Assembly (NCBI GenBank): GCA_947253765.1
Contig: CAMYAK010000001.1
Coordinates: 1-64,000 of the forward strand
Direction of reading: 5' to 3'
Source: an uncultured Tissierellia bacterium
Lineage (GTDB): Bacteria; Bacillota; Clostridia; Tissierellales; Peptoniphilaceae
Length of the DNA stretch: 64,000 nt
Part shown: in pieces, positions 24,616-33,968 of the stretch
How positions within the stretch are numbered: the stretch's first letter is position 1
Layout of the letters: each line of letters opens with the position of its first letter
Made by a program: the position numbers and the translations under genes
Notes under the pieces: generated by a model
Told to the model about the DNA's origin: nothing
Databases searched by the model: none
Seen by the model: the letters and a program-made list of their open reading frames with translations, nothing else

Positions 24616-27204
24616 TTATGCTTGGTCGGCTTTAATAAAATCAAGTCCCTTCTTCCCTGCAGTCATAATAAGCCTATCGCCGTCGCCTACTTCCCCGCTC
24701 AGGATCTTCCTACCGAGCATGGTTTCAACATTCTTTTGCAGGTAGCGTTTAATGGGTCTTGCGCCGAATTGGGGTTCATAAGCCTCTTCCAGTATCCTCT
24801 TCTTTGCGGAATCGTCAGCCTCTATGCTGATATTCCTGTCTTCCAGCCTCAATGCTATCTTAACAATCTCATGGTCAATGATAGTCTCAAGCACTTCCTT
24901 GGTCAAAGATTTGAATAGAATTATATCATCAATCCTGTTAAGAAGTTCAGGTCTGAAATGACTTTTTAGGGCTTTTTGCACCCCTTCTTCCGCCTCGTGG
25001 CTGATCTGCCCATGGTCGTCCATACCTTCGAGGATAATCTGGGACCCTATATTTGAAGTCATGATTATTATAGTGTTTTTAAAGTCCACGGTCCTGCCCT
25101 GATTGTCGGTCAAGCGTCCGTCATCAAGAACCTGGAGCAAAATATTGAATACATCCGGATGGGCTTTTTCAATCTCATCAAAGAGAACTACAGAATATGG
25201 GTGCCTGCGAACGGCTTCCGTCAGCTGGCCCCCTTCCTCATAGCCTATATAGCCCGGGGCTGAACCTATTAGCCTGGATACCGAGTATTTTTCCATATAT
25301 TCGGACATATCAATCCTGACCATATTTCTCTCGTCATCGAACATGGCTTCTGTTAAAGCCTTGGCAAGCTCGGTTTTACCGACTCCGGTCGGTCCTAAGA
25401 ATATGAAGGATCCTATTGGCCTCTTCTCATCCTTGAGTCCCGACCTGGCCCTGATTATGGCATCGGCAACCGCATCAACAGCCCGGTCCTGGCCTACCAC
25501 CCTCTGTTTAAGAATGTCAGGCAAGCTGAGAATCTTATTTCTTTCACTTTCAGCAAGCTTTGATACGGGAATTCCCGTCCACTTTGAAACGACTTCGGCA
25601 ATCTCCTCCTCGGTCACCTCTTCTTTTACGGCATCCTTGTCCTCTTCCAGCCTGACTTCAGATTCATCCAGCTTATTTTTCAAGTCGTTCAGCTTTCCAT
25701 AACGAAGGGTCGAGGCTTTCTCATAGTCATAGTTCCTCTCAGCCTCTTCAATCTCGTGTTCGACCTTCTCGATTTCTTCTTTCAATGAGGTCTGGTCTTC
25801 CAGGGCCTTCTTTGAATTCTCCCACTTAAGGAAGCCCTCATTGTACTCCTCTTTCAGATCGGCCATCTCTTTCTCCAAGTCCTCCAGTCTCTGCTTGGAA
25901 GCCTTGTCGTTTTCTTTCTGAAGGGCAACCTTTTCTATTTCAAGCTGAAGGATGCGTCTCCTGACATCATCCAGTTCCTGGGGCATGGAGTCCAGGTCAG
26001 TCCTGACCATTGCCGCAGCTTCATCCATAAGATCTATGGCCTTATCCGGCAGAAAGCGGTCACTTATATACCTGTCTGAAAGTGTAGCTGCCGCCACAAC
26101 GGCCCCGTCCGATATCCTGAGTCCGTGGTGCATTTCATACTTTCCCTTTATCCCTCTCAATATTGAAATGGTGTCTTCAAGTGAGGGCTGGTCAACTATG
26201 ACCTTTTGGAAACGCCTTTCCAAGGCCCCGTCCTTTTCAATATATTCCCTATATTCATTTAAGGTGGTGGCCCCGATCAGCCTGATTCTACCCCTTGAAA
26301 GTGCAGGTTTCATGAGGTTTGAGGCATCCATGGCTCCATCGGTCCTTCCGGCTCCCACAATGAGGTGGAGCTCGTCAATGAACATGATTATACGCCCCTC
26401 GGACTCCTCAACCTTTTGTATGACGGCCTTTAGCCTTTCTTCAAATTCACCCCGGTACTTGGCTCCGGCCAAAAGCATACCCAGATCCAGTTCATAGATC
26501 ATCAGGTCTTTTAACTGGCCCGGAACATCGCCTTTGACAATTCTTTGGGCAAGGCCCTCAACGATAGCGGTTTTTCCGACTCCCGGATCACCTATAAGAA
26601 CGGGATTGTTCTTGGTTCTTCTTGACAGGATCCTGATCACGTTTCTGATCTCCTCATCCCTTCCGATAATGGGATCTCCCTTGCCCTCCCTGGCAATGGC
26701 GGTCAAATCCTTTCCGTACTTTTCGAGTATATTCTCGCTTTCCTCAGGATTGTCCGATGTGACCTTTCTTGAGCCTCTTACTTCCAAGAGCTTCTTCCTA
26801 AAATCATTTTCATTGATCCCATATTTTTTAAATATTTCTTCCGAAGGAATGTTTTTTTCCTGCAAAAGGGCTAAAAAGAGGTGTTCAACCGAGATGTATT
26901 CGTCCCCCATCTCTTTTGCCCTGTCCTCGCTTCTTAAAAGCACCCTTTGGAATACTGCATTGGGATAAACCTGGCTCTGGCCCTGCTGGGCAGGCAGGTT
27001 TTCAACAGCCCTCTTTACATCGACCCTGTACTCACGGGTCTTCACTCCCATTGCATCCAATACTCTTGAAACCGTGCCGTCGGAATCCATGCATAAGGCT
27101 AAATTTAAATGCAGGTCCGTTACTTCAGGATTTCCGTTTTTAACGGCCGCCTTTTGGGCATCCTGAATGGCCTCCAAACTTTTTTGTGTATATTTTCCTT
27201 CCAT
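24616..27204 (-). CDS. clpB: ATP-dependent disaggregase ClpB
   Basis: ClpB is a hexameric AAA+ chaperone that rescues aggregated proteins with DnaK/DnaJ. The 862-aa protein has an N domain (1-150), NBD1 with Walker A GDPGVGKT near 205, the coiled-coil M domain around 400-530, which distinguishes it from ClpC/ClpA, and NBD2 with GPTGVGKT near 605. AGGAGG precedes the ATG. It lies 56 nt after cbpA, with an intrinsic terminator in between that may lower its expression. Confidence 0.97.
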   Translation of the reverse strand: MEGKYTQKSLEAIQDAQKAAVKNGNPEVTDLHLNLALCMDSDGTVSRVLDAMGVKTREYRVDVKRAVENLPAQQGQSQVYPNAVFQRVLLRSEDRAKEMGDEYISVEHLFLALLQEKNIPSEEIFKKYGINENDFRKKLLEVRGSRKVTSDNPEESENILEKYGKDLTAIAREGKGDPIIGRDEEIRNVIRILSRRTKNNPVLIGDPGVGKTAIVEGLAQRIVKGDVPGQLKDLMIYELDLGMLLAGAKYRGEFEERLKAVIQKVEESEGRIIMFIDELHLIVGAGRTDGAMDASNLMKPALSRGRIRLIGATTLNEYREYIEKDGALERRFQKVIVDQPSLEDTISILRGIKGKYEMHHGLRISDGAVVAAATLSDRYISDRFLPDKAIDLMDEAAAMVRTDLDSMPQELDDVRRRILQLEIEKVALQKENDKASKQRLEDLEKEMADLKEEYNEGFLKWENSKKALEDQTSLKEEIEKVEHEIEEAERNYDYEKASTLRYGKLNDLKNKLDESEVRLEEDKDAVKEEVTEEEIAEVVSKWTGIPVSKLAESERNKILSLPDILKQRVVGQDRAVDAVADAIIRARSGLKDEKRPIGSFIFLGPTGVGKTELAKALTEAMFDDERNMVRIDMSEYMEKYSVSRLIGSAPGYIGYEEGGQLTEAVRRHPYSVVLFDEIEKAHPDVFNILLQVLDDGRLTDNQGRTVDFKNTIIIMTSNIGSQIILEGMDDHGQISHEAEEGVQKALKSHFRPELLNRIDDIILFKSLTKEVLETIIDHEIVKIALRLEDRNISIEADDSAKKRILEEAYEPQFGARPIKRYLQKNVETMLGRKILSGEVGDGDRLIMTAGKKGLDFIKADQA

Positions 27205-27223
27205 AATTTTCCTCCTAATATTC

Positions 27224-27253
27224 TAAAAACAAAGCGGGAAACAAATCCCGCTT
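27224..27253 (-). terminator. Terminator between cbpA and clpB
   Basis: AAGCGGGA (27253-27246 read on minus) pairs with TCCCGCTT (27239-27232) and is followed by TGTTTTT. It falls inside an apparent operon, and no separate clpB promoter fits in the about 20 nt left, so partial read-through is likely. Confidence 0.75.
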
Positions 27254-27260
27254 AAATTCC

Positions 27261-28253
27261 TCAGTCTATCTTTTGTAATTCTTTATACAGAGCTTCTCTT
27301 TCGGAGCTCATGCTTTCCGGATTTACAATGACCACTTCCAGGAAGAGGTCTCCCCTCTCACCTTTTCTATCTGTATATCCTCTTGATCTTACTCTTATCT
27401 TTCTTCCCGTCTGACTATGTTCCGGCACCTTTACTTTTATTTTTCCTTCAAGAGTATTGACCGTCTTTTCACATCCGAAGTAGGCCTGCCAAGGATAAAT
27501 TTCCAAGTTTTGACTTATATCAAGTCCATCGAGCTTATCCCAATCCCTGACTTTGACCTTCAAATATAAATCGCCGTCAAGATCTGCGGTTTTTCCGCTT
27601 ATTTTTATGGATTGACCCTGCCTTATTCCTCCCGGCCATTTGACCTTTATATTTTTGCTCTGACCGTTTATGCTGAAGGCCATATCTCGGTCTCCGCCTT
27701 TAAAGGCTTCTCTGAGGCTCAGGTCAATCTCTCCTCTATACTTCATAGCCGGGCTCTTCGCCCTGCCTTGTGCCGGTCCGGCTCCAAAGCCCGATCCGGT
27801 TCGTCCCGGCCTCGATCCTTGGCCTGAGAAAATATCCCCGTAAGATCCGAAGTTACTGAATCCGCCGAAATGGGATCCCCTTCCTGATCCGCCTCCACCG
27901 AAGATCATATCGAAAAAGTCGGAAAAATCCCCCGCTCCCCCATTGGTGGTGTAGGTGTATGTTCCGCCTCCATTTCCGGAAAATCCCGAAAATCCGAAAT
28001 CCTCGGGATTGAAGTTTTGTCCACCTTGGAAATTATAGGCAGATCCGAAATTGTCATACTTCTTTCTTTTATCCTCATCGCCCAAAACTTCATAGGCTTC
28101 ATTAATTTCTTTAAATTTTTCCTGTGCATCTTTATCGTCCGGATGCAAGTCGGGATGATATTTTTTTGCCAATTTTCGATAGGCTTTTTTTATATCGACC
28201 TGGGTCGCTGACTTCTCAACCCCAAGCGTTTTATAATAATCTTTATATTCCAC
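27261..28253 (-). CDS. cbpA: DnaJ-class co-chaperone without zinc finger (CbpA-like)
   Basis: The GTG at 28253 (330 aa, reading VEYKDYYKTLGV) is the start: AAAGGAGGGG lies 3-4 nt upstream and the J domain begins at once. The J domain has the HPD motif (YHPDLHP). A Gly/Phe-rich linker near 80-170 follows, then the two beta-sandwich substrate-binding domains. The CxxCxGxG zinc repeats of true DnaJ are absent. It should stimulate DnaK ATPase; dnaK itself is not in the window. It is the first gene of cbpA-clpB-asnA. Confidence 0.93.
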   Translation of the reverse strand: MEYKDYYKTLGVEKSATQVDIKKAYRKLAKKYHPDLHPDDKDAQEKFKEINEAYEVLGDEDKRKKYDNFGSAYNFQGGQNFNPEDFGFSGFSGNGGGTYTYTTNGGAGDFSDFFDMIFGGGGSGRGSHFGGFSNFGSYGDIFSGQGSRPGRTGSGFGAGPAQGRAKSPAMKYRGEIDLSLREAFKGGDRDMAFSINGQSKNIKVKWPGGIRQGQSIKISGKTADLDGDLYLKVKVRDWDKLDGLDISQNLEIYPWQAYFGCEKTVNTLEGKIKVKVPEHSQTGRKIRVRSRGYTDRKGERGDLFLEVVIVNPESMSSEREALYKELQKID

Positions 28254-28287
28254 TTGCCCCTCCTTTGACCATCTTTGATCTACTAAT

Positions 28288-28316
28288 ATTATAGACACTT
28301 CAAGCTCAATAATCAA
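28288..28316 (-). promoter_or_regulatory. cbpA promoter
   Basis: TTGATT (28316-28311) and TATAAT (28293-28288) are 17 nt apart on the minus strand. No CIRCE element is present. Confidence 0.75.
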
Positions 28317-28333
28317 GGCTTTTGACCTAATTT

Positions 28334-28360
28334 TTATCACTCTTTATCCTTGAGTGATAA
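28334..28360. repeat. Inverted repeat between terminator and cbpA promoter
   Basis: TTATCACTC (28334-28342) and GAGTGATAA (28352-28360) form a perfect 9-bp inverted repeat with a 9-nt loop. It is directly downstream of the T run of the preceding terminator and 18 bp upstream of the cbpA -35. It could be a regulator site or a second hairpin of the terminator. Confidence 0.6.
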
Positions 28361-28393
28361 AAAGGCCGCCAGGCGAAGAGCCTGACGACCTTT
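28359..28393 (-). terminator. Terminator of the fni-suf-glycosidase cluster
   Basis: An 11-bp stem with two G-U pairs (28390-28380 with 28374-28364) and a 5-nt loop is followed on the minus strand by TTTTT. It ends the long minus-strand transcript. Confidence 0.9.
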
Positions 28394-28412
28394 TGTGATT
28401 TATTGTTTGAAT

Positions 28413-31076
28413 TTACTTTACAAGGACTCCAACCATGTCCTCAACGGCCTTGCTTATAGCATTGTTTCCGCCAATGATTGTACAATCTTCAGCTTTTACA
28501 GCTTCTATAAGCTTGCGGCAGGGTGCGGGAATATCCTTTCTGCTCAAGAGGAGTATAGCCCTGTTCAAGGCCCCGGCTAAGGGTCCTGCTGTCACAGAGT
28601 CTATGAAGTTATCTCCCCTCGTTAGGAGAAGGCCTGCCCCCTTATTAACAAGTTTACCGGCTATAAGGGCCGATGTTTCATATCGGGTATTTCCGGCAAT
28701 CCTCGATGTCTCTATTCCCATCGTCTTCAATTCATTTTCCACTTTTGATGAAACCGCAGCCGGACCGCCAACTATAATAACCTGCTTAGCACCTGCATTC
28801 ACCAGGCTTTCCTTCGTAGCTTTTGAAAGCTTATCCCTATCGGTCAAAAGTAAGGGGCGGTTTTCATTTATTGAAAGAGCTGATACTGAAAGGGCATCCG
28901 GATAGTTTACGCCGCTTGCCAGGTAGAAGGTGTCTGAAGATCCCACCATCTGAGATATCTTAACAGCTGTTTCATAGCGGTCGTTTCCGCCAATTCTCTC
29001 GGTTTCATAGCCCAACTTTTTCAGTTCCTTCTCAATTGAGTTTGGAACGGCACTGTTGCCACCCAAGATAATAACCTTCTTGATATTCTTTTCAGAGAGG
29101 GCTTTCAGAGTCTCTCTGTTCAGCTTTTTTCCTCCATTCAAAAGAATAGGGGCCTGCTTTTTATTTGCAAGCAATCCTGAAACCAAGGCATCCGGATAAT
29201 TTTCAGATGAGGCCAAAAGGGCTGTTCCCCTGGCGGTCATCTTGTCCGCAATCTTCTTGGCTGTGCCGAAGCGGCTTTCCCCGGCCAGTCTTTCAATATT
29301 CTTTTTTGCCTTTATTATGACCGGAATGTCCAAGGACCTGTCGCCAAAAGATACTTTCAAACTGCCTTCAGCTTCCTTGTCCCCGGCCTTGAAAAGCCCG
29401 TTTTCATCAATGGTCCCAAGTTCGGGACTTGAAAGCTCATAGGTTAGAGAATTACTTTCAAGCTTTATGGACTTGGAATCCGTCTTGCCTAGGATTTCAA
29501 GCTGAATCTCGCCTCCCGGCTGAACCATCAAGCTTCCCGGTCCATATTCAAGGGATTTTACCGAATTCACAACCCTGAGTTTAATCTGTCCCTTGGCTCC
29601 TCCCGGATATTTAACTTCAAGAATTCCTGTCCCTGTCTGCCCTCCGGCAACAAACCTATCTCCCTGCTGTTTTCCCAGGCTTGAGCTGAAGGTCAGCTTG
29701 CCCGTGTTTATGGATACAGGATCAAAGTTATCATCTGTTCCTTTAACAACAGGCTTGACCGACTGTCCCGTACCCACAACTATTTCATCTGAATATCCCT
29801 TTTCGGGATAAACATGGAGCCTTGTTAAAGAAGTTCCATTCTTCCTGGGCTTAACGAAAAGCAGGGCATTTCCCACAGCCCTGTCCCACCTGTCTGACGG
29901 CTGGTTGACTTTTACGGCATTGGTGAAGCCCGGCATAGTTATAAAGACTGTGGATGATCCGCCTCCGTCAAAGCCCATAACATTCTCCAAGCCGAACTTG
30001 TCTCCAACCTTAACCTTGTCCTCAAAAGACAGGCCTCTTGCCGAAGAGCGACGGCCGTCATTTTCCATAACCAGGACCCTGCCGTCGGCGCTATATAATA
30101 AAGAAGTCCTAGGGTGAATTCCTGTCTGCTTAACCCTGGAAGTATTTACTCCCGACATTTTAAGAGGCCTGAAGACGCCAATGGCCTGGTCAACACTCGA
30201 CCAATCCACGTCTCTGGCATTGGAAGTTACAGTTACTGTAATTGGGCTGCCCTTTTTCAAGCTTGACAGCATTGCATAGTCTCTGGAATTTTTATGGCAG
30301 GATATTATCCATTGATTTTTTCCCAGGGGGGTGTTGTTTCCTGATGACTTGTTTCCCACCTGGTAAACATCGTTTACTTTTCCTGTGAATTCTCCGCCTA
30401 TTTTCAAGCCTCTATATGAAGAAGAGGTTACGTCTACAAGGACCTCAACTCCCTCCTTAGACGACCTGCTCCTATTTAAAAAATCTCCTGTTAATAAGTA
30501 ATTTCCGTTCTCATCGCCCTTTCTCTCTTTGTTCAGCTGCTTTATAGGTGCTGTGCCTTCAGAGGTTTTGGCATATATGTCAACTCCGGGATATCCATAG
30601 ACCCAACCCTTGCCCTTTATAAATCCAAGAGTCAGAGTTGATGTTTCCGGTGTTGTTATTAGGGACCCGTCGGTTATAACCATTCCTTTAGGATTCCCGT
30701 TGTCTTTGAAACTGTCTCCGTTTACCGCAAAAACAACCGTGTAGCCGGCCTTTTCATAGCGGTTTACCATGCTCCTGACAGTTTCATTGCCATAAACATA
30801 CTTTCCGACGGTGACTTTGGGAGCCAAATTCATACTGTTGGAATTGTACTCGAAAAGCTGGCTGAATTGCCTGCCCCACCTGTTATTGCTCCTGATCTGG
30901 CTCCAAACCAGACCCGGGTAAATTTCTCTGGAAAATGAGCTTGTGACCTTGCCCAAGCCTCCAAGATTGTCCCCCGACTTAAAGTCTCCGGCCTTGGCCT
31001 CAATTAGCGGTGTTAAGACAAATGTCAAGGCCAAAATAAGGCCTAAAAGTTTTTTATAAAAGCTCCCTTTTTTCAT
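28413..31076 (-). CDS. Secreted phosphodiester glycosidase-like protein with three CWB2 repeats
   Basis: The 887-aa protein has a signal peptide (hydrophobic 10-22). A NAGPA/DUF2233-type phosphodiester glycosidase domain spans roughly 60-390, with the conserved VVFAVNGDSF and GFDGGGSSTVF segments. A beta-rich spacer (390-590) follows, then three well-preserved CWB2 repeats (ERLAGESRFGTA, ERIGGNDRYETA, SRIAGNTRYETS). The substrate may be a wall or surface glycan, but this is inference. It starts 12 nt after the sufU stop, so it is the last gene of the suf transcript. The strong terminator at 28359-28393 follows. Confidence 0.9.
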   Translation of the reverse strand: MKKGSFYKKLLGLILALTFVLTPLIEAKAGDFKSGDNLGGLGKVTSSFSREIYPGLVWSQIRSNNRWGRQFSQLFEYNSNSMNLAPKVTVGKYVYGNETVRSMVNRYEKAGYTVVFAVNGDSFKDNGNPKGMVITDGSLITTPETSTLTLGFIKGKGWVYGYPGVDIYAKTSEGTAPIKQLNKERKGDENGNYLLTGDFLNRSRSSKEGVEVLVDVTSSSYRGLKIGGEFTGKVNDVYQVGNKSSGNNTPLGKNQWIISCHKNSRDYAMLSSLKKGSPITVTVTSNARDVDWSSVDQAIGVFRPLKMSGVNTSRVKQTGIHPRTSLLYSADGRVLVMENDGRRSSARGLSFEDKVKVGDKFGLENVMGFDGGGSSTVFITMPGFTNAVKVNQPSDRWDRAVGNALLFVKPRKNGTSLTRLHVYPEKGYSDEIVVGTGQSVKPVVKGTDDNFDPVSINTGKLTFSSSLGKQQGDRFVAGGQTGTGILEVKYPGGAKGQIKLRVVNSVKSLEYGPGSLMVQPGGEIQLEILGKTDSKSIKLESNSLTYELSSPELGTIDENGLFKAGDKEAEGSLKVSFGDRSLDIPVIIKAKKNIERLAGESRFGTAKKIADKMTARGTALLASSENYPDALVSGLLANKKQAPILLNGGKKLNRETLKALSEKNIKKVIILGGNSAVPNSIEKELKKLGYETERIGGNDRYETAVKISQMVGSSDTFYLASGVNYPDALSVSALSINENRPLLLTDRDKLSKATKESLVNAGAKQVIIVGGPAAVSSKVENELKTMGIETSRIAGNTRYETSALIAGKLVNKGAGLLLTRGDNFIDSVTAGPLAGALNRAILLLSRKDIPAPCRKLIEAVKAEDCTIIGGNNAISKAVEDMVGVLVK

Positions 31077-31088
31077 AGCGACCTCTTC

Positions 31089-31538
31089 CTAGTTTTCTTT
31101 ACTTTCTTTTCTCTTCTCAATCAAGTCTCCCAGTGTATTCCAGCAAAGTTCGGCACATTTTACCCTCTGGGGCATATAGGAAATGGAACTCAGGGCTGAA
31201 GCATCTCCCAGGGATTCTTCAAGCTCCTCGGGATCGGTCTTCTCCCCTCTTATCATTGACAGGAAGTCTTCAACCTTTTCCTTGGCCTCTTCCAGACTCA
31301 AGCCTTCTATCAATTCACACATGAGTGAAGTTGAGGCCTGGCTTATGGCGCAACCATGACCTGTAAACGATGCCTGACTGATTTTATCCCCGTCAAGTTT
31401 CAATTGCAATTCTATCTCATCCCCGCAAGATGGATTATGGCCTTCTTCAACTATGTCCGCTCCTTCAAGCTCATGGTGGTGGTCTGAAGAAGCCGCGTGT
31501 TGCATGACTATCTGTGAATATACCTGCTTCAAGTCCAT
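31089..31538 (-). CDS. sufU: SufU sulfur-relay/Fe-S assembly protein
   Basis: SufU accepts persulfide sulfur from SufS through a zinc-bound cysteine in Gram-positive bacteria. The 149-aa protein keeps the three cysteines and the aspartate that bind zinc: NPSCGD, GHGCAIS and RVKCAELCW. The insertion between the second and third cysteine is typical of SufU rather than IscU. AAAGGAG precedes the ATG. It lies 41 nt after sufS. Confidence 0.96.
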   Translation of the reverse strand: MDLKQVYSQIVMQHAASSDHHHELEGADIVEEGHNPSCGDEIELQLKLDGDKISQASFTGHGCAISQASTSLMCELIEGLSLEEAKEKVEDFLSMIRGEKTDPEELEESLGDASALSSISYMPQRVKCAELCWNTLGDLIEKRKESKEN

Positions 31539-31579
31539 GCCTTTCTCCTTTCAAATTTTAATAGGTACAAAAGTAACCC

Positions 31580-32872
31580 CTACTTAATTCCCATAATTTC
31601 CTTAACATCGTCAAGAGCCTTCATGAGCAAGTCCACCTCTTGAATTGTATTGTAAAATGCAAAAGAAGCCCGGCATGACGCTGTAAGACACAGGCTCTTA
31701 TGGAGCTGCTGGGTACAGTGGTGTCCGGCCCTTATGGCAAGACCTGAGGCATCGACTATGCTTGAGAGATCATGGGGATGGCAGGAATTAAGATTGAAAG
31801 CCACTGCAGCCCCCCTGGGCCCTTTAACCGGCCTATATACCTGACAATCTCCTCTTTCTCTGAGGAGGATTGCACAGTATTCGGCCAGGGCATTTTCATA
31901 ATTTGAAATATTATCAATTCCTATGTTTTCAATATATGTCAAGGCCGCATCAAGTCCGACAGCTCCGCCGACGTTCTGGGTCCCGGCCTCAAATTTATAG
32001 GGAAGCTTGGCATAGGTTGCCTCCCTGTCATAGACGTATTCAATCATTTCTCCACCATATAGGAAGGGGGGCATTTTTTCCAAAAGCTCCTCTTTTCCGT
32101 ACAAAACGCCTATCCCGAAGGGGGCAAACATTTTATGGCCTGAGAAGGCCAGAAAATCACAATCCAGGTCCTGAACATCTATGCTTTCATGAGGAGCATA
32201 TTGAGCCGCATCAACAATGGCTATTGCACCGACCTCGTGGGCCTTCTTAACCAGTTTTTTTATGTCATTTATGGTTGAAACAACGTTTGAAGCTCCCGTA
32301 AATGCAAAAACCTTGGTCTTTTCAGTGAGCTTTTTATCCAGGTCATCCATGTCCAAGCAATAATCATCATCTATGTCGACATAGTCAAGCTTAGCACCTG
32401 ACCTTTGGCAGGCAAACTGCCAGTTTACTGAGTTTGAATGGTGCTCCAACCTTGTAACGAGGACACGGTCTCCCGGCTTCAGAAAATTTAAGGCCCAAAT
32501 ATATGAAACAAGGTTGAGGGATTCCGTTGTGTTTCTGGTGAAGATTATTTCCCGGTCCGACTTGGCATTGATAAAGTTCTGAACATGCTTTCTGCTCTTT
32601 TCGTAGGCCTCGGTTGCCAAAAGGCTCAGTCTGTGGTTCCCCCTCAAGGGGTTGGCATTCTCATGGCTGTAAAACTCCATGAGCCTGTCAAGCACCTGCC
32701 TTGGCCTCTGAGTAGTTGCAGCATTGTCAAGGTATATAATCGGGCTTTCCGACTCAAGATAAGCAAAGTCTTTTCTTATTTTTTCCACATCGAAAGGCGG
32801 GTTATCAAGAAAGGCCTTCAGCTCTTCCTTTGTTGGGGTCCCTCCCTCCCTGACATTTTTAAGCATGCTCAT
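31580..32872 (-). CDS. sufS: Cysteine desulfurase SufS
   Basis: This PLP enzyme turns cysteine into alanine and an enzyme-bound persulfide. The 430-aa protein has the PLP lysine in FSGHKMFAP, the cofactor histidine in RLEHHSNSVNW and the catalytic cysteine in RAGHHCTQQL with the short loop of group II desulfurases. Its N-terminus is about 25 residues longer than usual. The start overlaps the last 14 nt of sufD. Confidence 0.96.
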   Translation of the reverse strand: MSMLKNVREGGTPTKEELKAFLDNPPFDVEKIRKDFAYLESESPIIYLDNAATTQRPRQVLDRLMEFYSHENANPLRGNHRLSLLATEAYEKSRKHVQNFINAKSDREIIFTRNTTESLNLVSYIWALNFLKPGDRVLVTRLEHHSNSVNWQFACQRSGAKLDYVDIDDDYCLDMDDLDKKLTEKTKVFAFTGASNVVSTINDIKKLVKKAHEVGAIAIVDAAQYAPHESIDVQDLDCDFLAFSGHKMFAPFGIGVLYGKEELLEKMPPFLYGGEMIEYVYDREATYAKLPYKFEAGTQNVGGAVGLDAALTYIENIGIDNISNYENALAEYCAILLRERGDCQVYRPVKGPRGAAVAFNLNSCHPHDLSSIVDASGLAIRAGHHCTQQLHKSLCLTASCRASFAFYNTIQEVDLLMKALDDVKEIMGIK

Positions 32873-33968
32873 TTCTATTAACTATCCTTTCGTGAATTTC
32901 ATTTTTAAGGGCTTGCCTGAGCTCATCATCCCATATCCTGTCCAGACATGGAGTCATACGGGCTTCGACTATCATGCCCTCGGCCTCTTCCTTACTGAAA
33001 CCCCTGCTCATGATATAGAAAAGCTGGTCCGGATCTATCTTTCCGTCTGATGCGGCATGGTTGGCCTGTACCAAATCCTCATGGCACAGGAGGATGGGTA
33101 CGGAAACAGACCTGGCCTCTTCGCTCATAAGAATGGTAAATTCGCTCTCATTTCCGATGGCCCCAAGAGATCCCTCTTTAAAATCAAGAGTGTCCCTGAA
33201 ACTCTTATAGGCCCGGTCTAATAATGCACCATTGGCATCTATATGGCCTTCGTTATAGTGGTTATAAAAAGACACGTTGTAGAACATGTCAAACTTCATG
33301 TCCCCATAGCCCAGGTAAACTGTTGATATGTCATTTTTCGCTTCAAAACCCAGGAGGTCTCCTGAATAGTAGAAGTTATTAATTGATCCGCCCATTTCCA
33401 CTGTAGTTAGGTTAAGCTCGGCCCCATCCCCCATATCACCGATAAGAGAGAAGTTGTTTATGGTTGCTTTTCCGGCCCTATTCACTAAAACAAGGTCCAG
33501 TTGGGCATCATCATGAAGCTTGAGTTCCATCAAACCGTTTCTATAGGACTTCCCATCATCCCCATCCAATAGCATTATAAATCTTGCCCGGTTTCCGACA
33601 GGAACTACTATCTGGACCGTGTCTATAAGTATGTCCTGTTCCCTATCCAAGTAATATTCAAGCCTGCCTTCGTCCCCCTCGTAAAGGACAAAGCGGCCTT
33701 CCAAGTTGCTTGAGTTTTTAGCCTGGTCCACCAGCTCCTGAGAAATTCCCCTTTGATTATTAGAAAACTCGAGACTCAGGTCCTCACTTATGGGAAGAAG
33801 TTCTCCTTTTTTCACTTTCGGAATAAAATTTTTCTTTTCTTCCGTTCCCCGGACCAATCTTTCACCGATATCTTTAGAAAAGGCCGTCTCTACTGTATTT
33901 GCTTTCAGCCAATTATAAGAGCCGGAAGGCAAGAGGGAGCCCTGTCCCGGTAATAGTTTTCGGCTCAT
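32859..33968 (-). CDS. sufD: Fe-S assembly scaffold subunit SufD
   Basis: SufD pairs with SufB in the SufBC2D scaffold. The 369-aa protein has the right-handed beta-helix core with repeated hydrophobic strands and the C-terminal helical domain. The histidine in HEDLVQANHAASDG corresponds to the conserved SufD cluster-site residue. Its ATG overlaps the sufB stop (ATGA), with AAGGAGC upstream. Confidence 0.92.
   Translation of the reverse strand: MSRKLLPGQGSLLPSGSYNWLKANTVETAFSKDIGERLVRGTEEKKNFIPKVKKGELLPISEDLSLEFSNNQRGISQELVDQAKNSSNLEGRFVLYEGDEGRLEYYLDREQDILIDTVQIVVPVGNRARFIMLLDGDDGKSYRNGLMELKLHDDAQLDLVLVNRAGKATINNFSLIGDMGDGAELNLTTVEMGGSINNFYYSGDLLGFEAKNDISTVYLGYGDMKFDMFYNVSFYNHYNEGHIDANGALLDRAYKSFRDTLDFKEGSLGAIGNESEFTILMSEEARSVSVPILLCHEDLVQANHAASDGKIDPDQLFYIMSRGFSKEEAEGMIVEARMTPCLDRIWDDELRQALKNEIHERIVNRNEHA

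Noticed and set aside
28259..28330. CtsR operator at cbpA
   Set aside because: GGTCAAA heptads occur singly, about 50 bp apart, not as the tandem repeat CtsR requires.
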